DNA of 23,606 nt from Gallionella sp. UBA4737. Its GTDB lineage: Bacteria; Pseudomonadota; Gammaproteobacteria; Burkholderiales; Gallionellaceae. The stretch lies in the NCBI GenBank assembly GCA_002403995.1, contig DHIV01000080.1:8636-32241 (forward strand), given 5' to 3'. Of this stretch, positions 1 through 7,423 are shown in pieces. The position numbers and the translations under genes were made by a program. Under the pieces are notes generated by a model. The model was not told the DNA's origin. It saw only the letters and a program-made list of their open reading frames with translations, and did not search any database. Position 1 is the stretch's first letter; each line of letters begins with the position of its first letter.

Positions 1-647
1 GGCGGCTTCTCGCACTGCTGGCACTGGACCGGCATGTAGAAAAAGTCCTTGTCCGGCACCACGTCGTCGTTGTAGTAATTTTGTGCATCCTCGGTGGAAA
101 GACCGGCCGTTTTGTAGGCATTGCCGCCAACCTGGACACCGTAATCACCGAATTCGCTCTTTTCCGGATATCCCTTGTCCAGATTTTCTGCAGTAAAGGA
201 AATGTTTCCTTTCGGCATTTTCATCACCTGTATCCATTGAACTTCAGGGTCATGGCGTGACTGGTTGTTCTCCTTCACACAGGCATGAACGCACCGCCTG
301 CAGCCTATGCATTTCGAAATATCGAGGGCATAACCGAACAGAACCCCATCCGGGGCAGGCACATCAGAAACCGTCGTTTTCTTCCCGTATTGTGCGGAAT
401 AGCGCTTTTCCAGCCGCGCGATGGCCTGCTTTTTTTCCTCATCCGACATCAGTATGAAATGCCCTTGAAAAAACTCCGCAACGGTTACATCTGCATCCGG
501 ATTGGCAGCGTCGACACCAGCCCCAGCTGACGCAGGCGTCGCCACAAGCGCCGCCACGCTCGAAGCACACACATTCTTCAGAAATTCGCGGCGGCCTTGT
601 TGTAGACCATCCGCCTCATTCGATTCCTTGATTTTTTCTTTTGACAT
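1..647 (-). CDS. Tat-exported 4Fe-4S ferredoxin-type electron-transfer subunit (DmsB/PsrB/NrfC-like), C-terminus beyond window
   Basis: The gene reads off the left edge; 215 codons are visible. The ATG at 647 follows a GGAGG ribosome site at 5-nt spacing. Residues about 19-45 form a twin-arginine signal (GRREFLKNV, then an Ala-rich stretch), so the folded protein should be exported. A four-cysteine 4Fe-4S motif, CIGCRRCVHAC, lies near residue 120, and a second cluster begins at the edge (CQQCEKP). Such proteins carry several 4Fe-4S clusters and pass electrons between a molybdopterin or cytochrome subunit and a NrfD-type membrane anchor. Which enzyme it serves cannot be told, because the rest of the operon lies outside. 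Before the first cluster is a motif (ILMSDEEKKQ) shared with the small Tat protein 36 bp upstream. Family assignment is firm; substrate is unknown. Confidence 0.88.
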   Translation of the reverse strand, partial: MSKEKIKESNEADGLQQGRREFLKNVCASSVAALVATPASAGAGVDAANPDADVTVAEFFQGHFILMSDEEKKQAIARLEKRYSAQYGKKTTVSDVPAPDGVLFGYALDISKCIGCRRCVHACVKENNQSRHDPEVQWIQVMKMPKGNISFTAENLDKGYPEKSEFGDYGVQVGGNAYKTAGLSTEDAQNYYNDDVVPDKDFFYMPVQCQQCEKP

Positions 648-683
648 CACTGCCTCCAACAACAGATGTTAGGTAACCAAAAA

Positions 684-938
684 CTATGCGATCTCCTGGT
701 AATGACAATTCAGCAGCGTATCGAGCCGCTGCTTTTTCTCGTCGTCCGTCATAAGGATCAGTGGATTCGCCATCACTGTCTTTTCCTGCAAAGCAACATC
801 AGCCGCATACTTTGCACTTGCATCGTTATTCGACGCAGAGGACCTGGATATCAAGGTCGTCGTGTAACCAGCCGCTGCAACCACACCCACTGCCGCCGCC
901 GCCTTTTTGAAAAATGACCGCCTGGAGTTATCTTCCAT
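684..938 (-). CDS. Small twin-arginine signal protein of a redox operon
   Basis: This encodes 84 residues from the ATG at 938, preceded by GAGGTGG; the frame is open to 983 but the upstream ATG lacks such a site. It starts with a classic Tat signal (SRRSFFKKAAAA followed by a hydrophobic Ala/Val/Gly run), then about 50 residues with no cysteine, so it binds no Fe-S cluster. Its C-terminal part (ILMTDDEKKQ) matches a segment of the Fe-S protein encoded next, suggesting a truncated paralogue of that protein's N-terminus. Small Tat proteins are known beside membrane oxidoreductase operons, for example the formate dehydrogenase-region Tat target family. A role as accessory or structural subunit of the same periplasmic complex is inference. 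Confidence 0.75.
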   Translation of the reverse strand: MEDNSRRSFFKKAAAAVGVVAAAGYTTTLISRSSASNNDASAKYAADVALQEKTVMANPLILMTDDEKKQRLDTLLNCHYQEIA

Positions 939-994
939 GATCATATCCACCTCTTTGATGTGCTTATGCATCGGTTTCTCCAAAATTTTCGCGG

Positions 995-1387
995 TTAATC
1001 AGACAGCTTGTTATCCATGAAGCCGACTTTATTCCAGTTGGCAAACACTTCGCGAACCTGCATGAACTGGAAGGACTTGTCGAAGAAGTAATCTGCCTGG
1101 GCGCGCTTGCAGGCATCCGCATAAAATTCGTCGTTGCAGTTGGTCAGCACCATGACTTTTATCCTGGCATGGTGTTTCTTGACATTCTTCAGCACGGCGA
1201 TTCCAGATCCGGATAGCAGGTTGAGATCGAGGATCACGACATCGGGCAGCAACGCATTGATATGTTCGATCGCACCCGTTTCGTCCGCCGCATAACCAAC
1301 TATATTGACATCGTTAAAATCGGACAGCATGGTTCGCAAGCTTTCGCGCATCGCCTCTGAATCCTCCACAATGAACACATTCATCAT
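995..1387 (-). CDS. Single-domain response regulator (REC only)
   Basis: The 130-residue protein is one receiver domain with no output domain. The acidic pocket is E8/D9, the phosphoacceptor is D54 (VVILDLNL), the switch threonine T82 (VLTN) and the conserved lysine K104 (FDKS), so it should be phosphorylatable. It starts at tandem ATGs at 1387 after AGGGCGGA. The small Tat gene follows closely, so it is probably the first gene of the redox operon. No kinase is adjacent. Receiver-only proteins act by protein contact, as phosphorelay intermediates, or on motors and enzymes. Whether this one controls the complex encoded downstream cannot be read from sequence. Confidence 0.9.
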   Translation of the reverse strand: MMNVFIVEDSEAMRESLRTMLSDFNDVNIVGYAADETGAIEHINALLPDVVILDLNLLSGSGIAVLKNVKKHHARIKVMVLTNCNDEFYADACKRAQADYFFDKSFQFMQVREVFANWNKVGFMDNKLSD

Positions 1388-1671
1388 TCCGCCCTGTTAC
1401 GCATACCGGTTTGCAAAATCGATGTGCGGATTATGTTTCCGCGCTCCAGGAGGCGGTATAGAGGTTTGTCTTAAAATGGTGTAGGCGGAAGGAAGGCTGC
1501 GTTGTCAGTATTTGTCTGACAGGGCTAGACACCGGAAGCTGTTATCCACATATTTGAATTTGAATGAGCACCTGCAAGTGAGAGGCAGGCATTGAAAATT
1601 ATGCAATCCATGCCTGAATCCGGCCAAGAGCCGCCAGTCAGCTAATGCATTTTGAAGTGCCGGTTCTCGGT

Positions 1672-1721
1672 GCGGACTGTGGTGACTTGTCTAGAAATGT
1701 CATTTTTGAACGTCCGCTCAT
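1672..1721 (+). repeat. Left copy of inverted repeat flanking the R-M island
   Basis: This segment begins with GCGGACTGTGGT. It matches the reverse complement of 7441-7492 in 38 of 50 aligned positions with one 2-nt gap, counted by hand. The first 12 bases match exactly. It contains the stop codon of the glycosylase gene at 1718-1720. The preceding sequence (about 1610-1671, with GGCCAAGAGCCG and CCGGTTC) looks like part of the same noncoding repeat, but the match there is weak. The remainder of the gap 1388-1717 shows no gene that I can support. Confidence 0.6.
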
Positions 1722-1748
1722 TTGATTTCTAAAACGCCATTTCTAGAC
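1689..1748. repeat. 11-bp perfect inverted repeat around the 3' end of the glycosylase gene
   Basis: GTCTAGAAATG at 1689-1699 is the exact reverse complement of CATTTCTAGAC at 1738-1748, with 38 bases between. The right arm lies in the last codons of the glycosylase gene and the left arm just past its stop. It could fold in the transcript as an mRNA-end structure, but there is no clear U-run, so a terminator is not established. Confidence 0.5.
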
Positions 1749-2446
1749 TCTAATTTTTTCTTCGTTCGATTCACACCAGTCTTGGGGCACAAAGCTGATA
1801 TGAGACATTCATCGCAGTGGGGGGCAGATGGAGTGCAAATTTCTCGCCCGAGCGAAATCATGTTTACGTGTAGCGAGTAACGAAGCTCGGGCGGGATTTT
1901 GGATTGCAGGCGATCCATGTCGCGCGGCGCGCAGTGTTTGTCTTTTTGCGTAGGCCTGACCCAGCCGAGGCGGCGGGCGATACGCCAGCAATGCGTGTCC
2001 ACAGGGAAAACTTGCCTGCCCAGCGAATACATCAAAACGCAGCGCGCCACTTTCTTGCCGACACCCGGCAGCGACAACAAAAAAGCCTCTGCCTCCTCGT
2101 CGCTCATCTTGCGCAACGGCTTCAGCGTCGGCTCGCCGAATTTTTCCACGATGATGTCGAGCAGATCGCGGATCGCCTTGGCTTTCTGGTTTGACAGTCC
2201 GCCGCTGACGATAGGCCGCGCGATATATTCGGCGGGTGCTTCGGCGATATGCAAGTGAGTGGGGAAGGTTTCTTTCAGAGAGCGGAAGGTACTGCGGTAG
2301 CTCGCCTCGCCAGTCTTGGTGCTGCAAATGATGAACAGCAATTCGTCCAGCGGGTCTTTGCGGTTGTAATGGTTGAAGTCGTGGTAGCGTTTTTTCAGCG
2401 CTGCCGCAACCTTCCAGATGGTCGAGGGATATTTTAACGAAGCCAT
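1718..2446 (-). CDS. Endonuclease III-like HhH-GPD DNA glycosylase/AP lyase linked to R-M genes
   Basis: The 242-residue protein starts at the ATG at 2446, directly after TTAGGGGGT; a longer frame to 2509 would run into the preceding gene. The helix-hairpin-helix LPGVGKK carries the lysine at the Nth catalytic position (about K132), and the catalytic aspartate is in PVDTH (about D150), as in bifunctional glycosylase/lyases. The C-terminal cysteines follow CX6CX2CX5C (about C204, C211, C214, C220), the Nth 4Fe-4S loop. The N-terminal half is divergent: the Nth segment around its Q41 is replaced by CSTKTGEAS. It begins 5 bp after the ATPase-nuclease stop codon, in an operon with two C5-cytosine methyltransferases. 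Repair of T:G mismatches from deaminated 5-methylcytosine, as by the plasmid-borne Mig glycosylase of Methanothermobacter, is plausible. A housekeeping Nth role is less likely from this context. Confidence 0.85.
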   Translation of the reverse strand: MASLKYPSTIWKVAAALKKRYHDFNHYNRKDPLDELLFIICSTKTGEASYRSTFRSLKETFPTHLHIAEAPAEYIARPIVSGGLSNQKAKAIRDLLDIIVEKFGEPTLKPLRKMSDEEAEAFLLSLPGVGKKVARCVLMYSLGRQVFPVDTHCWRIARRLGWVRPTQKDKHCAPRDMDRLQSKIPPELRYSLHVNMISLGREICTPSAPHCDECLISALCPKTGVNRTKKKLESRNGVLEIK

Positions 2447-2451
2447 ACCCC

Positions 2452-4458
2452 CTAACTTTCTACCTTCTTGGGGGGCGCAAAATCGTCGATCGCCTCGAAC
2501 ACCCCCCACAACTTATCTACCTTGATGTGCTCGTCGAGGTAGTCGCCGTAAGCCTGCTGCGCGTTCGTGAGTAGTTCGTCATAGAAGACGAGACGCGCAT
2601 CGACGGTCTTGAGGCTGTCTATGACGCCTTTGGGGCCGGTACCTGATGCATCTTTCCATTCCGGCGGTGGCTCTCCGACCAAACAAATGATCTCGATCGG
2701 CCAATCTTTGAAACTCGTTTTTTCGAGAATTTTCTTCGCACCGTCCCGGTATTTCCTGATCTGCTTGGTCAAATCGTCGAGCGGAACTGCGACCGACGCT
2801 CGCTTCAACTCGATGATGACGTGTTTTCCGCCCGTCGTTCTGTATCCGATGTCGATCCGTGCCCTCTTTTCTGCGCCTTTAAGCGCATCTGAGTTTTTCT
2901 TCAGGAATTCGTTGACCTGCGTTTCGGCGTGTTCCGAGCCCTTCGCTCGCTCCCAGCCCGGATCAAGTAGCCAAAGGTGCTCGAAGATATAATCGCGGAG
3001 CACGAGTTCCTTGTCGTTTTGCTTGAGCTTGTTCTGTAGCGTGCGAATGACCTGGATTCTCAGTTTGACGATTTGTCCGTAGTAGCTCAGCTCCAGGTCG
3101 TCGATGTTTTGAAAAATCTCAAGAATCTGTTCGAGATTCTCGTCCTTGATGTTTTCGAGACGATCGAGTTCCTCTTTGCGTCTGTAGCTTTCGAAGGCGA
3201 GGATAGACGCTTTGAGCAACTCTTTCTTGTCGGACTCGTCCGGCGAACGGATGGTGTTCAATCGCCCGATCCAGCGTTCAGCCTTCTTTTTCGTGTCGCC
3301 CTGCAAATTTTGAAGCCAAGCGGAAACTGCTGGAACAGCCGCCGCCGTATTTGCACCATCAGAACGGCGCCAATCACTCCACTTCCCTGCGATGTGGCGA
3401 AGTTCGGAAAGGACTATTCTGCGCAACGCTTCGAAACGCGGGTCATCCTGCTTCAACGACTGACGGCCGCTAGTCGCGACATCGACTTGGTCATCAAGAT
3501 CCAGTTCCTCGCAATGCAGTTCGCCGATGATGTAGTCGGCGTAGATTTCCTTTTGGCCGAACTCGTCAAGTATGTCTTCCTGCGCCATCTTCCCGCGCAT
3601 GAAGACGGCGAGCCGGTTCAGATTGTCGCCTTCTTCGTCCTTCAACTGACTCGGCTTTGAGACCGAGCCGATCCATCCGCTGAGGCTGATGCCTGATTTC
3701 TTTGACTCGGCTTGGATTGCTTGCAGACGGGCTTCGTGGGGGCGCGCAAGATGCTTGCACGATTTCACAAACTCGGCTTGCACACCATATGTCCAAAGAT
3801 ACTCGATCGAATTGTGATACGCGCGATCCTCGGATCCGATCGCCGCGCCGTTCACGGTGACGGTGAAGTTGAATTTTGGGCCAATCACCGCAAATCGCCG
3901 TGCGACGCGGCGTTTCAAGCCTTCCACCGTCATGCCGGAAAGCGATTTAGACAGGCCTGATAGGATGATCCGTGTTCCCTTCTTGAGATTGGAAGGGAAG
4001 CTCTTTAGTTCTTCGGGTTTATAAGGTTTATGCATCTTCCCGGATATCGCCTTGCGAATGACCTCTTTATCCATCTTGAATGCAGTGTGTTCCTTGCGTT
4101 GTATCGTATACACCTCAGCGGTCTGAGCGATGGAAAAAATAGACAACTTCCCGAGGCCTTTACGTCCCATTGGCTTTCGTCCGCCTGGGGTGTCTTCGCC
4201 TAACACTTCTCGCCTTTTAAATCCTACTGTCAGAAACCGGTCGACGACGCCATCACGATCCATACCCGTGCCGTCGTCTTCAATCGTGATTGTCTCCTTG
4301 GTCTTATCAATCGTTACTGTGACGTTTTGCGCGTCTGCATCCCACGCGTTAGCAACGATCTCGGACAGGACAGCAGGAATGTTGCTGTAGAGGTTGATGC
4401 CCAAATGCTCCAAGGCATTGAGGCTGATGCTCATGATGAGTTCGCGAGGCTGACTCAT
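2452..4458 (-). CDS. GHKL (HSP90/MutL/MORC-type) ATPase fused to a PD-(D/E)XK-like nuclease domain
   Basis: The protein has 668 residues. Its N-terminal Bergerat-fold ATPase shows the N-box E33..N37..D40/D42 (LSEIVANAWDADA), the G1 box IEDDGTGMD at 59-67, and the G2 region GRKGLGKLS at 98-106 with the MutL-like lysine K104. Charged and helical segments fill about 380-480. A C-terminal domain has D536, then E550-L-K552 (VIIELKRA) and Q566, the pattern of PD-(D/E)XK nucleases such as DUF4263/Shedu-like domains. GHKL ATPases beside C5 methylases were described as MutL/MORC homologues of restriction systems (Iyer, Abhiman and Aravind). It lies 18 bp after the methyltransferase gene in the same operon. 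ATP-gated DNA cleavage is inferred; the ATPase assignment is firm and the nuclease assignment probable. Confidence 0.85.
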   Translation of the reverse strand: MSQPRELIMSISLNALEHLGINLYSNIPAVLSEIVANAWDADAQNVTVTIDKTKETITIEDDGTGMDRDGVVDRFLTVGFKRREVLGEDTPGGRKPMGRKGLGKLSIFSIAQTAEVYTIQRKEHTAFKMDKEVIRKAISGKMHKPYKPEELKSFPSNLKKGTRIILSGLSKSLSGMTVEGLKRRVARRFAVIGPKFNFTVTVNGAAIGSEDRAYHNSIEYLWTYGVQAEFVKSCKHLARPHEARLQAIQAESKKSGISLSGWIGSVSKPSQLKDEEGDNLNRLAVFMRGKMAQEDILDEFGQKEIYADYIIGELHCEELDLDDQVDVATSGRQSLKQDDPRFEALRRIVLSELRHIAGKWSDWRRSDGANTAAAVPAVSAWLQNLQGDTKKKAERWIGRLNTIRSPDESDKKELLKASILAFESYRRKEELDRLENIKDENLEQILEIFQNIDDLELSYYGQIVKLRIQVIRTLQNKLKQNDKELVLRDYIFEHLWLLDPGWERAKGSEHAETQVNEFLKKNSDALKGAEKRARIDIGYRTTGGKHVIIELKRASVAVPLDDLTKQIRKYRDGAKKILEKTSFKDWPIEIICLVGEPPPEWKDASGTGPKGVIDSLKTVDARLVFYDELLTNAQQAYGDYLDEHIKVDKLWGVFEAIDDFAPPKKVES

Positions 4459-4476
4459 TTAACTTCCTTAAGGTAT

Positions 4477-5523
4477 CTATTGTTGTGTTGCAAGGTGGCG
4501 ATTGATGCTGCGAGCGATGGCGCGTCCGAGATCAACAGGGACAGCATTGCCAATTAAGCGGCCTAATACCTTCAGGTGCACTTCGCCTCCCTCGGGGAGG
4601 AAGGCATAGTTAGGTGGAAAACTTTGCAAAATCGCCGCCTCACGCAAGGAAATTGCGCGATCTTGTTCTGGATGTCCAAAGCGCCCATTACCAAAACCAA
4701 AGCATTGGGTTGTCATTGTCGGCGCTGGCTTATCCCATTCCATTCGCCCATAAACACTAGGATAGGTTTTGCCGCTGCTTTCACGATGGCAATCAGCCAC
4801 GAGGTGTTTTGGCCAGTCACGCCAAGTTCCTCCTGGCATCGACATCCTGATGCGCTGGAGATTTTTCTCAGACAATGATGACGACACATGCAATTTATCT
4901 TGTGGTGCCGACTCTCCAGCTTTTAGTGCTGGCAAACTTCCTATGGCCTCACGCACGGTTCTAGGTTTGTCATGCGTGGCCGGGATGATTTCAATCTTAC
5001 CTAGCTTGGAAGCCAAAAGAACCATGCGTCTCCGTGCTTGTGGCACTCCGTACAATGAGCTGTTAACGACGCCATACCAGACGTGATAATTGAGTCTTTT
5101 TAGCGTATCGACAAAGTCATGGAAAACCTCATGCTTTGCAACAGTTGGAACGTTTTCCATGGTGATGATGTCGGGGTTCGTTGCCTTGGCGAGTCTGGCG
5201 AATTCATATAAGAGTCCCCATTTCCCATCACCATCAAGAGAGTATCTTTGGGCATAAGTGGAGAAGGGTTGGCATGGGGCACAGCCAGCTAAAACTTTCA
5301 CGTCAGCATCGCCAAAGAGAGACTTCAACTCTTTTTTTGTGATCGTGCTGATGTCTCGCTCAATGAACCGAGCTTGATTGTTGGTCTCGTAGGGGAAGCG
5401 GCATGAGGGATCCATATCAATGCCAGCCACTACATGCAACCCTTCCAAAACAAAGCCGTGCGTCAACCCACCTGCACCACAGAACAAATCGACACAAGAA
5501 ATTTTCGCCACTTCCACCCCCAA
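4477..5523 (-). CDS. DNA (cytosine-5-)-methyltransferase, second of the island
   Basis: The 348-residue protein has the C5-methylase motifs in order: I DLFCGAGGLTHGF (12-24), IV APCQPFS with catalytic C84, VI ENV (123-125), VIII QARRR (162-166), a target-recognition region at about 200-270, IX (LREAAILQSFP) and X IGNAVP (324-329). It methylates cytosine at C5 using S-adenosylmethionine; the target cannot be read from sequence. The start is uncertain. The longest frame uses TTG at 5523, directly after the previous stop. A GTG at 5511 behind GGGGGTGGA would remove four residues and is equally good. Close coupling to the ATPase-nuclease gene 18 bp downstream suggests that it protects against that protein. 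Confidence 0.93.
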   Translation of the reverse strand: MGVEVAKISCVDLFCGAGGLTHGFVLEGLHVVAGIDMDPSCRFPYETNNQARFIERDISTITKKELKSLFGDADVKVLAGCAPCQPFSTYAQRYSLDGDGKWGLLYEFARLAKATNPDIITMENVPTVAKHEVFHDFVDTLKRLNYHVWYGVVNSSLYGVPQARRRMVLLASKLGKIEIIPATHDKPRTVREAIGSLPALKAGESAPQDKLHVSSSLSEKNLQRIRMSMPGGTWRDWPKHLVADCHRESSGKTYPSVYGRMEWDKPAPTMTTQCFGFGNGRFGHPEQDRAISLREAAILQSFPPNYAFLPEGGEVHLKVLGRLIGNAVPVDLGRAIARSINRHLATQQ

Positions 5524-6705
5524 TTAAAGCCTTGCCCGGTTCGAGCGCCTTGCATCAACAGAATCGCCCCGCATCCCCAACCTGCCCGCCAATTCGTGCC
5601 CTATCGTTTCGCCCAGCAACACGGGAACCGCGTTGCCTATCTGGCGCATCGCTTCGCCCCATGCCCCTTTGATGACGAAGTTGTCGGGGAAGGTCTGGAT
5701 TCGTTTCGCTTCGCACACCGTGAAGTAGCGGACGCTGCCATCCGGGTAGCGGATCATGTTTTCTCCGCCGGGCACGCCATGGCCACCCGCCTTGATGGTT
5801 TTGGCGGGCCAGTCTATGTCGCTGCCCGTGTGGCCCGGATAGGTGCGCGCGCCGTCGTGAAAGATGTGATCGGCTATGCCATGTTGGGTTTGTGGAACGG
5901 GGATGCCGTGCAGCGCATCCCTGACCGTGCGCCAAGGCAGTTGCTCCGGTTCGAACATTCCGTACTTGTCTTTCAGGCGAACTATTTTTTCTTGCAGGGG
6001 TTCGGTTATTGGCAAGCGTTCCGATTTCGGCACGCGGTGATGTTTCCAATATTCGCCCGAAACGTACATATCCCAAAGCAATCTGTCTTCGGAATGTGTC
6101 TCGGTGGGGAACGACCAGGACACGCCCAGATCGGCCCTGATGCCGACGATAACAACCCTCTCCCGCGTTTGCGGGATACCATAATTTGCCGCATTGATTA
6201 GTTTGAATGAAACGTTATATTTTGTTCCGGCATATGAAAGCAGGCTGATGCGGCGCAGGTCGGATAAGTGTTCTTTCCAGTCCGCCTCGGGTTTTGCGGC
6301 AAATCCGGGGTAAGTGAGCCGCAGGATGATGTATTCGAAATAATCCGCAAATGACTCCCTGAGAAGGCCTTTGACGTTCTCGAACACGAAGGCTTTGGGA
6401 GTGAGTTGTTCGATTGCGCGGATCGCATAGGGAAACATGTCGCGGCTATCTTGATCCGCTTTATGTTTGCCGCCCAATGAAAAGGGTTGGCAAGGCGGGC
6501 CACCCGCCACGATATCGACATCGGCTAGATCGTTAAAATTAAAATCCTTAATATCCCCAAAAAAAACTTTTTCCGCATCAAAGTTTTCATGGAGGGATGA
6601 GCAGGCATGCTTATTAAATTCAACAAATGCGGAATGCTGGAAACCAGCAAGCTCCAGCCCTTTAGCCAATCCGCCAGCCCCAGAAAATATTTCTAATGAC
6701 TTCAT
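5524..6705 (-). CDS. DNA (cytosine-5-)-methyltransferase paired with the Eco29kI-like nuclease
   Basis: The chosen start is the ATG at 6705, which overlaps the nuclease stop codon as ATGA and gives 393 residues beginning MKSLEIFSGAGG, the normal start of this family. The longer frame to 6822 only reads through the nuclease gene. Motifs present are I IFSGAGGLAKGL, IV GGPPCQPFS (C72), VI FENV (108-111), VIII QTRERV, and X IGNAVP near the C-terminus. The length is close to M.Eco29kI (about 382 residues as I recall). It should methylate the sites cut by the adjacent nuclease. It differs clearly from the other methylase of the island in spacing and target-recognition region, so they probably recognise different sequences. 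Confidence 0.93.
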   Translation of the reverse strand: MKSLEIFSGAGGLAKGLELAGFQHSAFVEFNKHACSSLHENFDAEKVFFGDIKDFNFNDLADVDIVAGGPPCQPFSLGGKHKADQDSRDMFPYAIRAIEQLTPKAFVFENVKGLLRESFADYFEYIILRLTYPGFAAKPEADWKEHLSDLRRISLLSYAGTKYNVSFKLINAANYGIPQTRERVVIVGIRADLGVSWSFPTETHSEDRLLWDMYVSGEYWKHHRVPKSERLPITEPLQEKIVRLKDKYGMFEPEQLPWRTVRDALHGIPVPQTQHGIADHIFHDGARTYPGHTGSDIDWPAKTIKAGGHGVPGGENMIRYPDGSVRYFTVCEAKRIQTFPDNFVIKGAWGEAMRQIGNAVPVLLGETIGHELAGRLGMRGDSVDARRSNRARL

Positions 6706-7349
6706 GGCTTGCGCTCGATTTTTTTGAAGTGATTTTTGATTCTGGAAAGGATTACGCTTTCTTCTGCATGAGTACCCTTGCATTTTTCTGCCCATACTCG
6801 TCCAGGATGAATAACATCCCAACCTGACTTTGCTTGCTCATATCGCCCACTACCTGGATCGTGATTACCGAAACCATCCACGGCAGTATTCCAGAGAGGC
6901 ATATTCAATTTGATTAGAGCGGCTTCGACGGTGCTAATCATATCTGAGCTGGCATCCTCAAAAATAACAAACCGACACCTCAAATCTTGGAGTGCTAGTC
7001 CTTGGGTTTTACTGATACTACGACTGTGCTCCCGCAGGCGGTTAAATAGTTCATTTGATTGGTCGAGCTGATTGTCGGAAACCCGCGCTTGACGCCACCC
7101 CTTTGGTACAGCCTTACCGACATATATTGGGTAACTATAAGACAGTCGATTCAACTCCGCATATTTTTTGTATGTCGGATTTTTGCCTGTGTAATAGATG
7201 GCGTAAACCCCTCTGCCGAGGAAAGACTCTGGCGGGGGCAGCGTATGTACGGGTGTGCCGTTAAAGAACCTGACAGCGTCTTTGACTAGCTCGGCAAAAG
7301 CATCGTTTTTGTATACGTGTTCACTTCTATCGAAAGCTTTTGATTTCAT
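6702..7349 (-). CDS. Eco29kI-family GIY-YIG type II restriction endonuclease
   Basis: The 215 residues nearly equal R.Eco29kI (214 as I recall). The GIY motif is GVYAIYYTG at 47-55 and the YIG motif YPIYVGKAVPKGW at 73-85. The residues known to be important in Eco29kI (Y49, Y76, R104, H108, E142, N154) occur at these same numbers here: Y49 and Y76 in the two motifs, R104 and H108 in NRLREH, E142 in TVEAAL, and N154 in PLWNT. That makes an active Eco29kI-type enzyme very likely. Eco29kI cuts CCGCGG, so the same target is a reasonable first guess. It is the first gene of the island and overlaps its methylase by four bases. Base composition is visibly more AT-rich than the window average, consistent with acquisition. 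Confidence 0.93.
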   Translation of the reverse strand: MKSKAFDRSEHVYKNDAFAELVKDAVRFFNGTPVHTLPPPESFLGRGVYAIYYTGKNPTYKKYAELNRLSYSYPIYVGKAVPKGWRQARVSDNQLDQSNELFNRLREHSRSISKTQGLALQDLRCRFVIFEDASSDMISTVEAALIKLNMPLWNTAVDGFGNHDPGSGRYEQAKSGWDVIHPGRVWAEKCKGTHAEESVILSRIKNHFKKIERKP

Positions 7350-7423
7350 GAGTGTGTAACGCGCATGGTCTGGTCGAGCCGCATTTTCTCATGTTGGCTT
7401 GGTAAATGCACCCTGTCCAATTC

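Noticed and set aside
3073..3660. 195-codon plus-strand frame inside the GHKL gene
   Set aside because: Antisense shadow; the minus strand shows clear ATPase and nuclease motifs.
5434..6201. 255-codon plus-strand frame
   Set aside because: It lies antisense to the methyltransferase whose conserved motifs are intact; the composition is a mirror of that gene.
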